A stretch of 64,000 nt of DNA from Paraburkholderia ultramafica (GCF_902859915.1 NZ_CADIKK010000008.1:124001-188000); one strand, 5' to 3'; counted from the stretch's first letter, positions 17,983-27,413 are shown. Made by a program: numbers and translations. Notes: generated from the letters alone by a model not told the origin.

Positions 17983-19065
17983 TTAGGCGAGGCAGGCGTC
18001 CAGACCGTCGGTGATCAGGTCTTGCGGCAGTTCGATGCCGATGAACACCATCTTGTTGGTCTTCTTCTCGACCGGCTGCCATTTCGCGGCCAGATCGCTG
18101 CCCATCATCTGATGCACGCCCTGGAACACGACCTTGCGATCGATGCCCTTCATGTACAGCACGCCCTTATAGCGCAGCAGGCGCTCGCCATAAATCTGCA
18201 GGATGCCGCCGAGGAAGTCTTCGAGCTTGTTCGGATCGAACGGACGGTCGTTGCGGTACACGAACGACTTGATCTTGTCGTCGTGATGCGCGTGGTGGTG
18301 CGCGTGATCGTGGCCTTCGTGGTCGCAATGGCCGTGGTCGTGATCGCAGCTGGCGTGATCGTGGGTATGGCCGTGCTCGTCATGCGCGTGAGCGTGGCTG
18401 TGCGCGTGTTCGTCTTCGGCGAGGAAGTCCGGATCGATTTCCAGCTTCGAATTCAGGTTGAAGCCGCGCAGATCGAAGATTTCCTTGATCTCCGCTTCGC
18501 CGAAATTGACGACCTTGATCGCCGCCTTCGGGTTCATGTGCAGCAGACGGTGGCGCAGATCGGCCACTTGTTCTTCGTCGACCAGATCCGCCTTGGTGAT
18601 GAACAGGCGGTCGGCGAAACCGACCTGGCGCTGCACCACTTCGTGCTCGTCCAACTGGTGGTTCGCGTGCTTCGCGTCGACCAGCGTGATGATCGCGTCA
18701 AGCAGGAATTCGCTGGCGATCTGGTCGTCCATGAAGAACGTCTGCGCGACCGGGCCCGGATTCGCGAGACCGGTGGTTTCGATCACGACGCGGTCGAAGT
18801 CCAACTCGCCCGCCTGCTTCTTCGCCGCCAGATCGTTCAGCACGCGCGACAGGTCGCCGCGAATCGTGCAGCAGATGCAGCCGTTGCTCATCTGGATGAT
18901 CTGTTCGCTCGTGTCCTGCACGAGGATCTCGTTATCGATGTTCTCTTCGCCGAACTCGTTCTCGATAACGGCGATCTTCATGCCGTGTTTTTCATTCAGG
19001 ATGCGCTTGAGCAGGGTGGTTTTGCCGCTGCCGAGAAAGCCGGTCAGGATGGTGACTGGGATCAT
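17983..19065 (-). CDS. COG0523 (CobW/ZNG1-like) GTPase with His-rich loop
   Basis: A 360-residue G3E-family GTPase. It has P-loop GFLGSGKTT at 9-17, the metal-binding CICC at 63-66 within NGCICCTIRGDL, ITKADLV near 157-163, and a C-terminal CobW_C domain. Residues 220-261 are a His/Asp-rich metal-binding tract with about 19 His. Family members deliver or insert metals (zinc, cobalt, iron), and His-rich forms are usually tied to zinc or cobalt/nickel. The neighbouring dksA lacks its zinc ligands, which recalls the zinc-limitation gene sets in other proteobacteria, but I found no clear Zur operator upstream. Start ATG at 19065 (MIPVTILTGFLGSGK) is standard for the family. Confidence 0.9.
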   Translation of the reverse strand: MIPVTILTGFLGSGKTTLLKRILNEKHGMKIAVIENEFGEENIDNEILVQDTSEQIIQMSNGCICCTIRGDLSRVLNDLAAKKQAGELDFDRVVIETTGLANPGPVAQTFFMDDQIASEFLLDAIITLVDAKHANHQLDEHEVVQRQVGFADRLFITKADLVDEEQVADLRHRLLHMNPKAAIKVVNFGEAEIKEIFDLRGFNLNSKLEIDPDFLAEDEHAHSHAHAHDEHGHTHDHASCDHDHGHCDHEGHDHAHHHAHHDDKIKSFVYRNDRPFDPNKLEDFLGGILQIYGERLLRYKGVLYMKGIDRKVVFQGVHQMMGSDLAAKWQPVEKKTNKMVFIGIELPQDLITDGLDACLA

Positions 19066-19255
19066 GTTGGTCGCCTGTAGGTCGTGAAACGGTGCGTAAT
19101 CGAAAGCGTAGGCCGGGCGCGGCAGCCGGATGGCGCGCAGCCCTTTCTAGCCGGTTATTGAAACATATCTGTCAAGCCCGCGCTGGCGGGAGGGGTTCGC
19201 GCCGGCCACCACCTGCGCTGCCGGCGCGCGAAATAGCCCCCAAAGTTATGGGCGA

Positions 19256-20458
19256 TCAGGCGATTTGCAACAGCAGGCCCTTCAGGTATTCGCCCTCCGG
19301 AAAAGCCGTGAGCAGCGGATGATCCACGCCGGCGCCGAGGCGCTTGAGAATCCGTGCATCGACCCGGGCGTCGGCGGCCGCGCTGGACACGATCTTCTGG
19401 AACAGCTCGGAGTCGATCGCGCCCGAGCACGAGTAGGTGAACAGCAGTCCGCCCGGGCGCAGCAGCTTCAGGCCGGTCAGGTTGATGTCCTTGTACGCGC
19501 GCGACGCGCGATCCACGTGTTCGCGCGACGGCGCGAATTTCGGCGGATCGAGCACGATCAGGTCGAAGCGCTCGCCGTCGTCATACAGGCGGCGCAGTGT
19601 CTTGAACGCGTCGGCGTCGAGCCACGTGGCGCGCTCCGTGTCGAAGCCGTTGGCCGCCACGTTCTGCTGGGCGAGCGCCAAGGCTTCGCCCGACGAATCG
19701 ATCGACACCACCCGCCTGGCGCCCCCCTTCAGCGCCGCCAGCGAGAAGCCGCCGGTGTAGCAGAAGCAGTTCAGCACGTCGCGATCCTGCGCGAGCTGCT
19801 GCACCAGCAGGCGGTTGTCGCGCTGGTCGACGTAGAAGCCGGTCTTGTGGCCGTTGCGCACATCGACGCGATAGCGCACGCCGTTTTCGCTCGCGATCAG
19901 CGCTTCCGACGGCGGCTCGCCCGCCAGCACGCCGGTGATCTGTTCGAGCCCTTCCTTCTGGCGAATCGATACGTCCGAGCGTTCGTAGACATTCGGGCAG
20001 CCGGTCGCGCCGACCAGCGCCGCGACGATCGCTTCCTTCCACGCCTCGACGCCCGCCGCCATGAACTGGCAGACCAGCTGGCTGCGCTGGCCTTCGTCCT
20101 CGGCGATGTAGTGATCGACGACCAGGCCGGGTAACCCGTCCGCCTCGCCGAAGATCAGCCGCACCGCGCCGGTGTCATGCACCATCGTCTGGCGATGCGC
20201 GATCGCACGCTGCACGCGGCGCTTGAAGAACGCGTGATCGATCGGCTCGGTTTCGTCGAAGCTCCACACGCGGGCGCGGATCTGCGAATGCGGGCTGTAG
20301 GCGGCGCGTGCGAGAAAGCGGCCATCGTGTGCGCGCACCAGCACGGTCGCGCCGGGCGCGGGATTGCCGTCGACGCGATCGATCGCGTTGGCATAGACCC
20401 ACGGATGGCGGCGCAGCAGCGATTTTTCTTTCGACGGTTTGAGCGTAACGGTATTCAT
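19256..20458 (-). CDS. Class I rRNA methyltransferase, RlmI-like
   Basis: A 400-residue RNA cytosine-C5 methyltransferase of the RlmI/RlmK type. The N-terminal PUA-like domain begins LKPSKEKSLLRRHPWVYANAI. An EEHE-like middle part contains YVDQRDNR, and the Rossmann domain has LNCFCYTGGFSLAAL (SAM binding) and the catalytic motif LDPPKFAPS, then a FTYSCSG segment with the second conserved Cys. E. coli RlmI makes m5C1962 in 23S rRNA, and the same target is likely. The ATG at 20458 is used; an upstream in-frame start would add 16 unlikely residues. Single gene, same direction as xerC. Confidence 0.88.
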   Translation of the reverse strand: MNTVTLKPSKEKSLLRRHPWVYANAIDRVDGNPAPGATVLVRAHDGRFLARAAYSPHSQIRARVWSFDETEPIDHAFFKRRVQRAIAHRQTMVHDTGAVRLIFGEADGLPGLVVDHYIAEDEGQRSQLVCQFMAAGVEAWKEAIVAALVGATGCPNVYERSDVSIRQKEGLEQITGVLAGEPPSEALIASENGVRYRVDVRNGHKTGFYVDQRDNRLLVQQLAQDRDVLNCFCYTGGFSLAALKGGARRVVSIDSSGEALALAQQNVAANGFDTERATWLDADAFKTLRRLYDDGERFDLIVLDPPKFAPSREHVDRASRAYKDINLTGLKLLRPGGLLFTYSCSGAIDSELFQKIVSSAAADARVDARILKRLGAGVDHPLLTAFPEGEYLKGLLLQIA

Positions 20459-20552
20459 CAGGGTGTCAGCAGGGCAATGAGCATTGGGCCGGGTGGCAGG
20501 ACACACACGGCGAGTGAAGCGGAAGCGAAGACTGCAAGCCGGAAAAGCGGCG

Positions 20553-21476
20553 TCAGCCGCGTTTTTTGGCGCGCGGATGCGCCCGGTCGTAGACGTGGGC
20601 GAGATGCTGGAAATCGAGCGCAGTGTAGACCTGCGTGGCGGTAATGCTGGCGTGGCCGAGCAATTCCTGCACCGCGCGCAGATCGCCGCTCGACTGCAGC
20701 ACGTGTGTGGCGAACGAATGTCGCAGCACGTGCGGATGCACGTTGGCGGGAATGCCGGCGATCAGCGCCGCGCGCTTCACGCGTTCACGCACCACGTTGG
20801 GTGACAGCCGATTGCCGCGCGTCGACAGAAACAGCGGATGCGGATCGTGCTTCACCATCTGGTCGCGCACCGCGAGCCACGCGTTCAACGCGGCCACCGC
20901 CTTGCTGCCTACCGGCACGACGCGGCGGCGCTTGCCCTTGCCGAGCACTTCGACCTCGGCGGAGTCCAGCTTGAGCCAGCCGGCGGAGCGGTAGCCGTCG
21001 GTATCGGCGAAACGGGCGTCGAGGCCGACCAATTCCGCGAGACGCAGCCCGGACGAGTAAAACAGTTCGAGCATCGCGTGATCGCGCAAACCTTCGGGCG
21101 ATCCTGCGGGCGGGCTTTCCATCAGCCGCGTGGCGTCGTCGACGGACAGGGCTTTAGGCAGCGGCTTGGCCTGCTTCGGCGCGCGCACGGTGGCGACCGG
21201 GTTGGCCGGCAGATCGACGCGGCCGGCGAGCCAGCGGTAAAACGCGCGCCACGCCGACAGCCGGTGGCCGATCGAGCGCGCCGTCAGGCCGCCCGCATGC
21301 GCGCGCGAAACGGCGCCGCGAATGTCGACGGCGGTGAGGCTTTCGAGCGGCCGGCCCTTGGCCAGCTGCTGAAGTTCTTCGAGTTCGTGGGCGTAGCCGC
21401 GCAGCGTATGCGCCGACAACCGCCGCTCATGTTCGAGATTCGACAGGTAGGCGGCGATCGGGTCGGCGGCGGTCAC
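20553..21476 (-). CDS. xerC: Site-specific tyrosine recombinase XerC
   Basis: A 307-residue tyrosine recombinase that, with XerD at dif and FtsK, resolves chromosome dimers. The catalytic set is visible: Arg in SSGLRLAELVGLD, Lys in VLGKGKRRRVVPV, His-x-x-Arg in HVLRHSFATH, His in LLGHASI, and the nucleophile Tyr in TATQVYTALD. An N-terminal SAM-like domain (LSNLEHERRLSAHTLRGY) precedes it. It lies downstream of dapF and the DUF484 gene in the same order seen in enterobacteria. That conserved context supports XerC rather than an integron or phage integrase. Confidence 0.95.
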   Translation of the reverse strand: MTAADPIAAYLSNLEHERRLSAHTLRGYAHELEELQQLAKGRPLESLTAVDIRGAVSRAHAGGLTARSIGHRLSAWRAFYRWLAGRVDLPANPVATVRAPKQAKPLPKALSVDDATRLMESPPAGSPEGLRDHAMLELFYSSGLRLAELVGLDARFADTDGYRSAGWLKLDSAEVEVLGKGKRRRVVPVGSKAVAALNAWLAVRDQMVKHDPHPLFLSTRGNRLSPNVVRERVKRAALIAGIPANVHPHVLRHSFATHVLQSSGDLRAVQELLGHASITATQVYTALDFQHLAHVYDRAHPRAKKRG

Positions 21477-21515
21477 GATGGGCTTGGGGGCGGCTGGCGC
21501 GCAGTGATCGTGAGA

Positions 21516-22238
21516 TCAGCGCGGCAGCAGGCGGCTCAGCGCGGCGCTGGCCAGCGCGCCGATCTGCGTCAGGAAATCGGTGGCCATGCCGTCGTGGAAG
21601 CGGCGCGCGTCGGCCGAGCCCATCACCAGCAGGCCGAACGTGGGCGCTTCTTCGTTGCCTTCGGGGTCGCGCAGCGCAAGCAACGCGATCGATTCGGTGA
21701 TGTGCGCCGACTCGGACGTGGCGTTGCCGGACGCGCTTTCGTCAGCCACGGCGCTCACTGCCGGCACCAGCCACTGCGCCGCCTCGAAGCCGGTATTCGC
21801 GCCGCAGTACGGCGTGCTCAGGCTGCCGGCGAAAATGCGCACTTCCTCGCCGACATGGCGGGCGAAGTCGGCCTGTGCGTAAGGCTCGGCCACATCCCAC
21901 ACGCGCAACGCGGCTTGCGGCACGTCGAAAATATCGCGCAAACCGGTGGCGATCGTGCGCGGCAGCGCGTACGGATCGCGCTCGGCCATCACGCGGATGG
22001 TCCAGCGGTTGAATTTCGACGCAATGCTGTCGTTCTCGTGACCGTAGCGCAGCAACTCGGCGAGGCGCCGTTCAAGATGCTTGTTCTTGTCGCGCAGCAT
22101 TTCCATCTGCCGCTCCTGCAGCGACACCGCGGCTTTGCCGTGCGGGTTCGCGAGCCGGATGGTCGCGAGCATTTCCGCGTGTTCGGCGAAGAATTCGGGG
22201 TTGGCGAGCAGGTAGTCGGCGACTTCGCGATCGTTCAT
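21516..22238 (-). CDS. DUF484 family protein (GAF-like)
   Basis: A 240-residue cytoplasmic protein of the DUF484 (YigA) family. The N-terminal helix (DREVADYLLANPEFFAEHAEML) and a coiled-coil segment (LQERQMEMLRDKNKHLERRL) are typical. The C-terminal ~150 residues resemble a GAF-type sensor domain. No enzymatic residues are evident and its function is unknown. It lies between dapF and xerC, all on the minus strand, a linkage conserved widely in proteobacteria; I can only say that it travels with xerC. Confidence 0.88.
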   Translation of the reverse strand: MNDREVADYLLANPEFFAEHAEMLATIRLANPHGKAAVSLQERQMEMLRDKNKHLERRLAELLRYGHENDSIASKFNRWTIRVMAERDPYALPRTIATGLRDIFDVPQAALRVWDVAEPYAQADFARHVGEEVRIFAGSLSTPYCGANTGFEAAQWLVPAVSAVADESASGNATSESAHITESIALLALRDPEGNEEAPTFGLLVMGSADARRFHDGMATDFLTQIGALASAALSRLLPR

Positions 22239-22296
22239 GGTTTCGGCTAAAGGACTACAGGGCGACGCACTTGGGGCGGCGCGTCGGTCAAAGAGT

Positions 22297-23172
22297 TTAA
22301 GCGGCCGATGAGTCGGCCAGTTCGATCTCGCCTTCGAAGACGGTCGCCGCGGGGCCCGCCATCAGCAGCGGCTCGCCCTCGCGGGTACTGTCCCACGAGA
22401 TCGTCAGCTTGCCGCCGTGCGTGTGCACGAGCACCGGCGCGTCGAGCAGCCCGCGCCGGATCCCGGCCGCGACCGCCGCGCACGCACCCGTGCCGCACGC
22501 CAGCGTTTCGCCGGCGCCGCGTTCGTAGACGCGCAGCTTGATCTCGCTACGGCCGACGATCTGCATGAAGCCGGCGTTCACTCGTTGCGGGAAACGGGCG
22601 TGGCGTTCGATCACCGGGCCTTCGACCAGCACCGGGAAGGCTTCGACGTCATCGACGATCTGCACCGCGTGCGGATTGCCCATCGACACCACCGAAATCC
22701 ACCGCGTCGTGCCGTTCACGTCGAGCGGCCAGAGCGTGTCCGCGCCGTCGCGGCGGCCTTCGAGCCCTTTGGTGGCGAACGGCACGCGTTCCGGGTCGAA
22801 TACCGGCGTGCCCATGTCGACCACGACTTCGCCGTTGCCCTGCATGGTCAGCGTGATCGTGCCCTTCTGCACCTGTACGCGCACGCTGCGCTGATCGGTC
22901 AGGCCGCTATCGCGCACGAACTTGACGAAGCAGCGCGCGCCGTTACCGCAATGCTCGACTTCGCCGCCGTCGCAATTGAAGATGCGATATCTGAAATCGA
23001 CGCCGTCCACGGTGGGCTTTTCGACGAGCAGCAACTGGTCGGCGCCGATGCCGAAATGCCGGTCCGCGAGCGCGCGCACTTGCGCCGGCGTCAGGTTGAC
23101 CGGTTGGGTGTAGCCGTCGAGCACGACGAAGTCGTTGCCCGCACCGTGCATTTTGGTGAATTTCAGTTTCAT
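22297..23172 (-). CDS. dapF: Diaminopimelate epimerase
   Basis: A 291-residue enzyme that interconverts LL- and meso-diaminopimelate for lysine and peptidoglycan synthesis. Both active-site cysteines are present: [16 protein letters not shown] near 70-85 and [13 protein letters not shown] near 220-232. The N-terminus [17 protein letters not shown] is the family signature. ATG at 23172 is chosen; a GTG codon directly before it is also in frame but gives only one extra residue. First gene of the dapF-DUF484-xerC row. Confidence 0.97.
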   Translation of the reverse strand: MKLKFTKMHGAGNDFVVLDGYTQPVNLTPAQVRALADRHFGIGADQLLLVEKPTVDGVDFRYRIFNCDGGEVEHCGNGARCFVKFVRDSGLTDQRSVRVQVQKGTITLTMQGNGEVVVDMGTPVFDPERVPFATKGLEGRRDGADTLWPLDVNGTTRWISVVSMGNPHAVQIVDDVEAFPVLVEGPVIERHARFPQRVNAGFMQIVGRSEIKLRVYERGAGETLACGTGACAAVAAGIRRGLLDAPVLVHTHGGKLTISWDSTREGEPLLMAGPAATVFEGEIELADSSAA

Positions 23173-23291
23173 CACGCTATTGTAAGTGACGCGCCAGCAG
23201 GTGCGCCGAACGGCGCGTTATTTCCGCGTTCGAGCGCTTTTTCTCTGGCCGCGCTGGCGGCCAACTGACTCAGGTTCGGCTCAAGTTCAGC

Positions 23292-24176
23292 TCAATACAC
23301 GCTCGGGTCGCCCGGCGGTCGGGTCTTGAAGCGTTTATGCACCCAGTAGTACTGCTCGGGCATCAACGGAATCTGCTCTTCGAGGAAGGCATTCATGCGC
23401 CGCGCGTCCGCGTCGTCGTCGCCGGTCGGATAGTTGTCCCACGGCTTGAACACCTTGAGCCGGTAACCCTTGTAGTTCGGCAGCACCTCGCCGATGAACG
23501 GCACGACCTGCGCGTGCCCGACCTTCGCGAGACGCCCTACCGCGGTCAGCGTGCAGGTCGGCACGCTGAAGAACGGCACGAAGGTGGAATTGCGCGCGCC
23601 GTAGTCCATGTCCGCGCCGAGCATCACCGGCTTGCGGTCGCGCAGCCAGCGCAGCACGATGCGCGCGCTGTCGGCGCGGCTCGCCATGTCCGCGCCGAAA
23701 CGCGCGCGCGCCGCTTTGGCGACTTCTTCGAGCTCCGGGTTTGACATCGGCTGATACAGCGAGCCGCACTGACGCTTGAGCGAGTAGTTCAGGAAGATCG
23801 AGCCGGCCTCGATCCCGACGAAGTGAAAGCCGAGAAACAGCGTGGGCGGCAGGTTCGGGTCGGTCAGATCGATCGCGCTGTCGAGCTGGATCAGCTTTTC
23901 GAGCTTTTTCGCCGAGCCGAACCACTGCACACTGCGTTCGAGGTAGCTGCGGATCGCGTGGCGGAAGTGCTTCTGCGCGACGTCTTCGCGGCGCTCGTCG
24001 CTCCATTCGGGGAAGCACAGCTTCAGATTGGTGTGCACGATGCGCCTGCGCCGGCTCGGAATCTGATAAAGCAACCAGCCGAGCCCATCGCCGAGACGGG
24101 CGACGAAACCATAGGGCAACAGCGCAAAAAGTTTCAACAGCCCGATTGCGAGCTGCGCGCCATAGCGGCTCAGCAT
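23292..24176 (-). CDS. lpxL: LpxL/HtrB-type lipid A acyltransferase
   Basis: A 294-residue inner-membrane lysophospholipid acyltransferase-family protein that adds a secondary acyl chain to lipid A. An N-terminal hydrophobic anchor (LAIGLLKLFALLPYGFVARL) precedes the catalytic H-x4-E motif in FLGFHFVGIEAG. Further family landmarks are LGADMDYGARNSTFVPFF and the tail PEQYYWVHKRFKTRPPGDPSVY. Start ATG at 24176 is chosen because GGAGG lies five bases upstream; the longer in-frame start at 24257 has no such site. Which acyl position is modified cannot be read from sequence. Divergent from metK. Confidence 0.9.
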   Translation of the reverse strand: MLSRYGAQLAIGLLKLFALLPYGFVARLGDGLGWLLYQIPSRRRRIVHTNLKLCFPEWSDERREDVAQKHFRHAIRSYLERSVQWFGSAKKLEKLIQLDSAIDLTDPNLPPTLFLGFHFVGIEAGSIFLNYSLKRQCGSLYQPMSNPELEEVAKAARARFGADMASRADSARIVLRWLRDRKPVMLGADMDYGARNSTFVPFFSVPTCTLTAVGRLAKVGHAQVVPFIGEVLPNYKGYRLKVFKPWDNYPTGDDDADARRMNAFLEEQIPLMPEQYYWVHKRFKTRPPGDPSVY

Positions 24177-24260
24177 GCCGCCTCCGGAAAAGAGGCGTGG
24201 CGCGTAACGAATTTCAGGAAAGCGGAAAAGTTGGCGTAATACCGCACTCGTGGACACTCT

Positions 24261-24287
24261 GTGACAATCAAAGGAAGTCGCTATAAT
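24261..24287 (+). promoter_or_regulatory. metK promoter
   Basis: A perfect -10 box TATAAT (24282-24287) with GTGACA (24261-24266) 15 bases upstream. It directs transcription toward metK and would give a leader of about 160 bases. Confidence 0.7.
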
Positions 24288-24291
24288 AAGG

Positions 24292-24454
24292 GCTTCGCCG
24301 AGTTAATAGACAACTTGCGGGGCGAAGCTGGCGGGCGCGATCCATGCGATATGCGCCGGCCGGTAAGGTAATCCGCTAAAGCGTCGCCGCTTCAAGGCTC
24401 CCCGAAGCTGGCTACGTGAAACTCACCCGTAACCACCAAAAAGGAGTCTGCAAC
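24292..24454 (+). promoter_or_regulatory. Structured 5' leader of metK, possible cis-regulatory RNA
   Basis: The leader starts with a stem GCTTCGCC (24292-24299) closed by GGCGAAGC (about 24321-24328), enclosing AGTT-AATAGAC-AACT. It is followed by GGCGC...GCGCC and by AAGCG-TCGC-CGCTT. This is unusually foldable for a 160-base leader. It does not match the SAM-II, SAH or SAM/SAH patterns I know. The regulatory role is inference. Confidence 0.35.
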
Positions 24455-25645
24455 GTGGCAAACGACTATCTCTTCACTTCCGAATCCGTCTCCGAAGGCC
24501 ATCCCGACAAAGTCGCGGATCAGATTTCGGACGCCATTCTCGACGCGATTCTGGCTCAGGACAAATACTCGCGTGTCGCAGCCGAAACGCTGTGCAACAC
24601 GGGTCTGGTCGTGCTGGCCGGTGAAATCACCACCACCGCGAACGTCGATTACATCCAGGTCGCGCGCAACACCATCAAGCGCATCGGCTACGACAACACC
24701 GACTACGGTATCGACTACCGTGGCTGCGCGGTGCTCGTCGCGTACGACAAGCAATCGCCGGACATCGCCCAGGGCGTGGACCGCGCGCACGACAACAACC
24801 TCGATCAAGGCGCCGGCGACCAGGGCCTGATGTTCGGTTACGCGTGCGAAGAAACGCCGGAACTGATGCCGCTGCCGATTCACCTGTCGCACCGTCTCGT
24901 CGAGCGTCAGGCGAATCTGCGCCGTGACGGCCGTCTGCCGTGGCTGCGTCCGGACGCGAAGTCGCAGGTCACCGTGCGTTACGTCGACGGCAAGCCGCAT
25001 GCGATCGACACCGTCGTGCTGTCCACCCAGCATTCGCCGGACATCGATCTGGAGACGCTGCGCGAAGCCGTGATCGAAGAAGTCATCAAGCCGACGCTGC
25101 CGGCTGAGCTCATCAAGGGCGACATCAAATTCCTCGTGAACCCGACCGGCCGCTTCGTGATTGGCGGCCCGCAAGGCGATTGCGGCCTGACAGGCCGCAA
25201 GATCATCGTCGATACGTACGGCGGCGCGGCACCGCACGGCGGCGGTGCGTTCTCGGGCAAGGATCCGTCAAAAGTCGACCGCTCGGCGGCGTACGCCGGC
25301 CGTTATGTCGCGAAGAACATCGTGGCCGCCGGCCTCGCTTCACGCTGCCTGATTCAGGTGTCATACGCGATCGGCGTCGCTCAGCCGACTTCGGTGATGG
25401 TCAACACGTTCGGCACGGGCCGCGTGTCGGATGCGACGATCACGCGTCTGGTGCAGGAGCATTTCGACCTGCGTCCGAAGGGCATCATCCAGATGCTCGA
25501 CCTGCTGCGCCCGGTCTATGAGAAGAGCGCGGCTTATGGTCACTTCGGCCGCGAAGAGCCGGAATTCACGTGGGAAGCCACGGACAAGGCGCTGGCGCTC
25601 GCCGAAGCCGCCGGCACGGAGCCGGTTGCCGCGCTGGCAGAATAA
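24455..25645 (+). CDS. metK: S-adenosylmethionine synthetase
   Basis: A 396-residue enzyme that makes SAM from methionine and ATP. Signatures: [20 protein letters not shown] at the N-terminus, [12 protein letters not shown] (ATP site), and [19 protein letters not shown] (phosphate/metal site). Start is GTG at 24455 ([10 protein letters not shown]), decided by AAGGAGT eight to ten bases upstream; an in-frame GTG at 24416 would add residues without family similarity. It has its own promoter, a structured leader and a strong terminator, so it is a single-gene unit. Its product SAM would be the ligand of the SAM-II-like element before metX. Confidence 0.97.
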   Translation: MANDYLFTSESVSEGHPDKVADQISDAILDAILAQDKYSRVAAETLCNTGLVVLAGEITTTANVDYIQVARNTIKRIGYDNTDYGIDYRGCAVLVAYDKQSPDIAQGVDRAHDNNLDQGAGDQGLMFGYACEETPELMPLPIHLSHRLVERQANLRRDGRLPWLRPDAKSQVTVRYVDGKPHAIDTVVLSTQHSPDIDLETLREAVIEEVIKPTLPAELIKGDIKFLVNPTGRFVIGGPQGDCGLTGRKIIVDTYGGAAPHGGGAFSGKDPSKVDRSAAYAGRYVAKNIVAAGLASRCLIQVSYAIGVAQPTSVMVNTFGTGRVSDATITRLVQEHFDLRPKGIIQMLDLLRPVYEKSAAYGHFGREEPEFTWEATDKALALAEAAGTEPVAALAE

Positions 25646-25666
25646 GCGCTGACCGTCCGCTCCAGT

Positions 25667-25704
25667 AAAAAACCCCGCCGGCAGGAGCCGGGCGGGGTTT
25701 TTTT
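25667..25704 (+). terminator. Terminator after metK
   Basis: AAAACCCCGCC (ending 25679) pairs with GGCGGGGTTTT (from 25691), followed by seven T. The left arm also starts with an A run, so it can act in both directions. Confidence 0.92.
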
Positions 25705-25820
25705 ATTGCCTTATTCGTGCGCTGTTGTGTCGCGCGGTTGGTCCGCGGCATCAAGAGCCGCGATGCGCGCGCCGTTCTGAAACCTGTGCTGTCAGCACGG
25801 CAGTGCGTTCGATAACCGCC

Positions 25821-26189
25821 TTAACGGCTCGCAAACGCGAACACAAACCAGCCGCTGCTACTGCTCGTCGACATGCGGCGCGGGCGGCGGCTCGTATTCT
25901 GCGGCGCGACGACCGCTGCGCGTGGCGGTGCGGCGAGACGCAGCGGCGTCGGTTTGCGCAGCAGCGTGCGCAGCGAAAAGCGGCGCGAGCCGCCTTGCAG
26001 ACGCAGCGCGGAGAAGAACGTGTGGAACCAGGTGCGAATGCCGTCGACCGCTTTGGCATCGCGCCATTGTTCGCCCAACGCGCGGGTGCGGGTGGCGTGG
26101 TGACGCAGCGCGCGCACGACATGGCGGCGCGCGGGGCGTGCCGCTTTCAGCGCGGCGCGGGTAAGACGGGTGCTCAGAAGAGTATGCAT
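25821..26189 (-). CDS. Hypothetical basic protein
   Basis: A possible 122-residue protein, very rich in Arg and Ala (MHTLLSTRLTRAALKAARP at the start, PRRMSTSSSSGWFVFAFASR at the end). I do not recognise a domain. A central segment (RDAKAVDGIRTWFHTFFSAL) looks more protein-like than a random high-GC frame. ATG at 26189 is the first reasonable start; an in-frame ATG at 26309 would add 40 residues. No ribosome site is convincing. It could be a lineage-specific small protein or a non-coding open frame. Confidence 0.4.
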   Translation of the reverse strand: MHTLLSTRLTRAALKAARPARRHVVRALRHHATRTRALGEQWRDAKAVDGIRTWFHTFFSALRLQGGSRRFSLRTLLRKPTPLRLAAPPRAAVVAPQNTSRRPRRMSTSSSSGWFVFAFASR

Positions 26190-26651
26190 GGCTTCACAAG
26201 TAGGCAACGTGTCGCGCGACGGAATGTCCGCCAATAGCAGCACCAAATGTGCCAATGGCGATGTCGCGATGGACGGCGCGAAAGCCTGGAATTCGACGGG
26301 AAAAAGCACGGAGGTCGGCGGCGTGGTCCTTGGTGGCCTGCGCGCGGCGCGAAAGTGCGGGAGTTGCGATCAACATGCGTGCAGGCTACACGTGATTCGT
26401 GACGGCAGAAAGTCGGTTTTTACCCTGCGAATACGGGTTTTTACGGGGATAATCCGCGCCGCACGCCTGCGCGGTCGGGCCCTTTGCGGTCGATTATCGT
26501 GCGTGTTTGCCCATCGAATGTGCCGCGCAACGGCTCATTGCGCTTGAAAGTAGTGCGTAAGGCCAGGGCGCCACGACAGGCGAAACAACGCGCAGCGCGA
26601 TCGCGCCCGTTTTACAATCGAACACCAGCTAGTCGACAGTAACGGAACACC
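26190..26651. other. Intergenic region upstream of the PhyH-family gene
   Basis: A 462-bp divergent region with no convincing gene. It contains a near-direct repeat of CGGTTTTTACC / CGGGTTTTTACGG around 26413-26450 and a TACAAT box near 26612 that could be the -10 element for the downstream gene. Nothing else stands out. Confidence 0.4.
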
Positions 26652-27413
26652 ATGTCACTCCATTCGAAGAAAGAACAGATTTGCACGTTGCGGGAGCAGG
26701 GCTTTGTCGTGGTGCCGGGATTGGTGTCGCCCGAGCGTTGCGCTGAACTGAAGCAGATCGCGGAGCATCAGTTGCAGGAAGTGGCGGCGCCGATCGAGTT
26801 CGAAGCGGATTTGCAGTACCCCGGCGCGCCGTCGTCCAGGCATGCGCCGGGCGGGCATACGGTGCGACGGCTGCTGGATGCGTATGCGCGTCATCCGGCT
26901 TTCGCGCAGTGGGCGACCGCGCCGGAAATTCGCGGCTGGATGGAGTTGTATTTCGGTGAGGAGCCGCGCCTGTCGCGCGCCCATCACAACTGCATGATGA
27001 CCAAGCATCCCGCGTACGGCAGCTTGACCGGCTGGCATCGCGACGTGCGCTACTGGTCGTTCGAGCGTGACGATCTGGTGTCGGTGTGGCTCGCGGTCGG
27101 CCCGGAAACCGTCGATAACGGCGCGCTGTGGTTGGTGCCGAAGTCGCACAGCGCAGCGTTCACGTCCGAGCGCTTCGACGAAGCCAAGTTTTTCCGCTCC
27201 GACCTGGAAGAGAACCAGGCCTGGATCCGCACCGCGGTGTCGCCCGAACTGAATGCCGGGGACGTGGTGTTCTTCCACTGCAATACGCTGCATTCGGCCG
27301 GCAAGAACCTCAGCGATCAGGTGAAGTTCTCTCTGGTGTACACCTATCACGGCGCGAGCAACGTGCCTTTGCCGGGAACCCGTTCGGCCGCGAAGCCGGA
27401 AGTGGCCTTCTAG
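26652..27413 (+). CDS. Phytanoyl-CoA dioxygenase (PhyH) family protein
   Basis: A 253-residue Fe(II)/2-oxoglutarate-dependent oxygenase. The metal triad is visible: GWHRDV (His and Asp) near residues 126-131, and the distal His in FFHCNTLHSAGKNLS near 217, followed by KFSLVYTYHG, where the 2-oxoglutarate-binding basic residue is expected. Substrate is unknown; bacterial relatives hydroxylate varied small molecules. ATG at 26652 follows a weak AACGGAAC site. It stands alone with no pathway partner, so I leave it at family level. Confidence 0.85.
   Translation: MSLHSKKEQICTLREQGFVVVPGLVSPERCAELKQIAEHQLQEVAAPIEFEADLQYPGAPSSRHAPGGHTVRRLLDAYARHPAFAQWATAPEIRGWMELYFGEEPRLSRAHHNCMMTKHPAYGSLTGWHRDVRYWSFERDDLVSVWLAVGPETVDNGALWLVPKSHSAAFTSERFDEAKFFRSDLEENQAWIRTAVSPELNAGDVVFFHCNTLHSAGKNLSDQVKFSLVYTYHGASNVPLPGTRSAAKPEVAF

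Noticed and set aside
18215..18420. Microsatellite-like CAC/GTG-rich DNA
   Set aside because: It is explained by the coding sequence of the His-rich loop in the COG0523 protein.
19066..19255. Zur operator upstream of the COG0523 gene
   Set aside because: No palindrome near the known Zur pattern; TTATTGAAACATATC is AT-rich but not symmetrical.
24292..24454. SAM-II or SAH riboswitch at metK
   Set aside because: None of the core motifs (GCTAAA with ATAAATG, or GAGGAGCG) is present in the right arrangement, so it is left as an unnamed structured leader.
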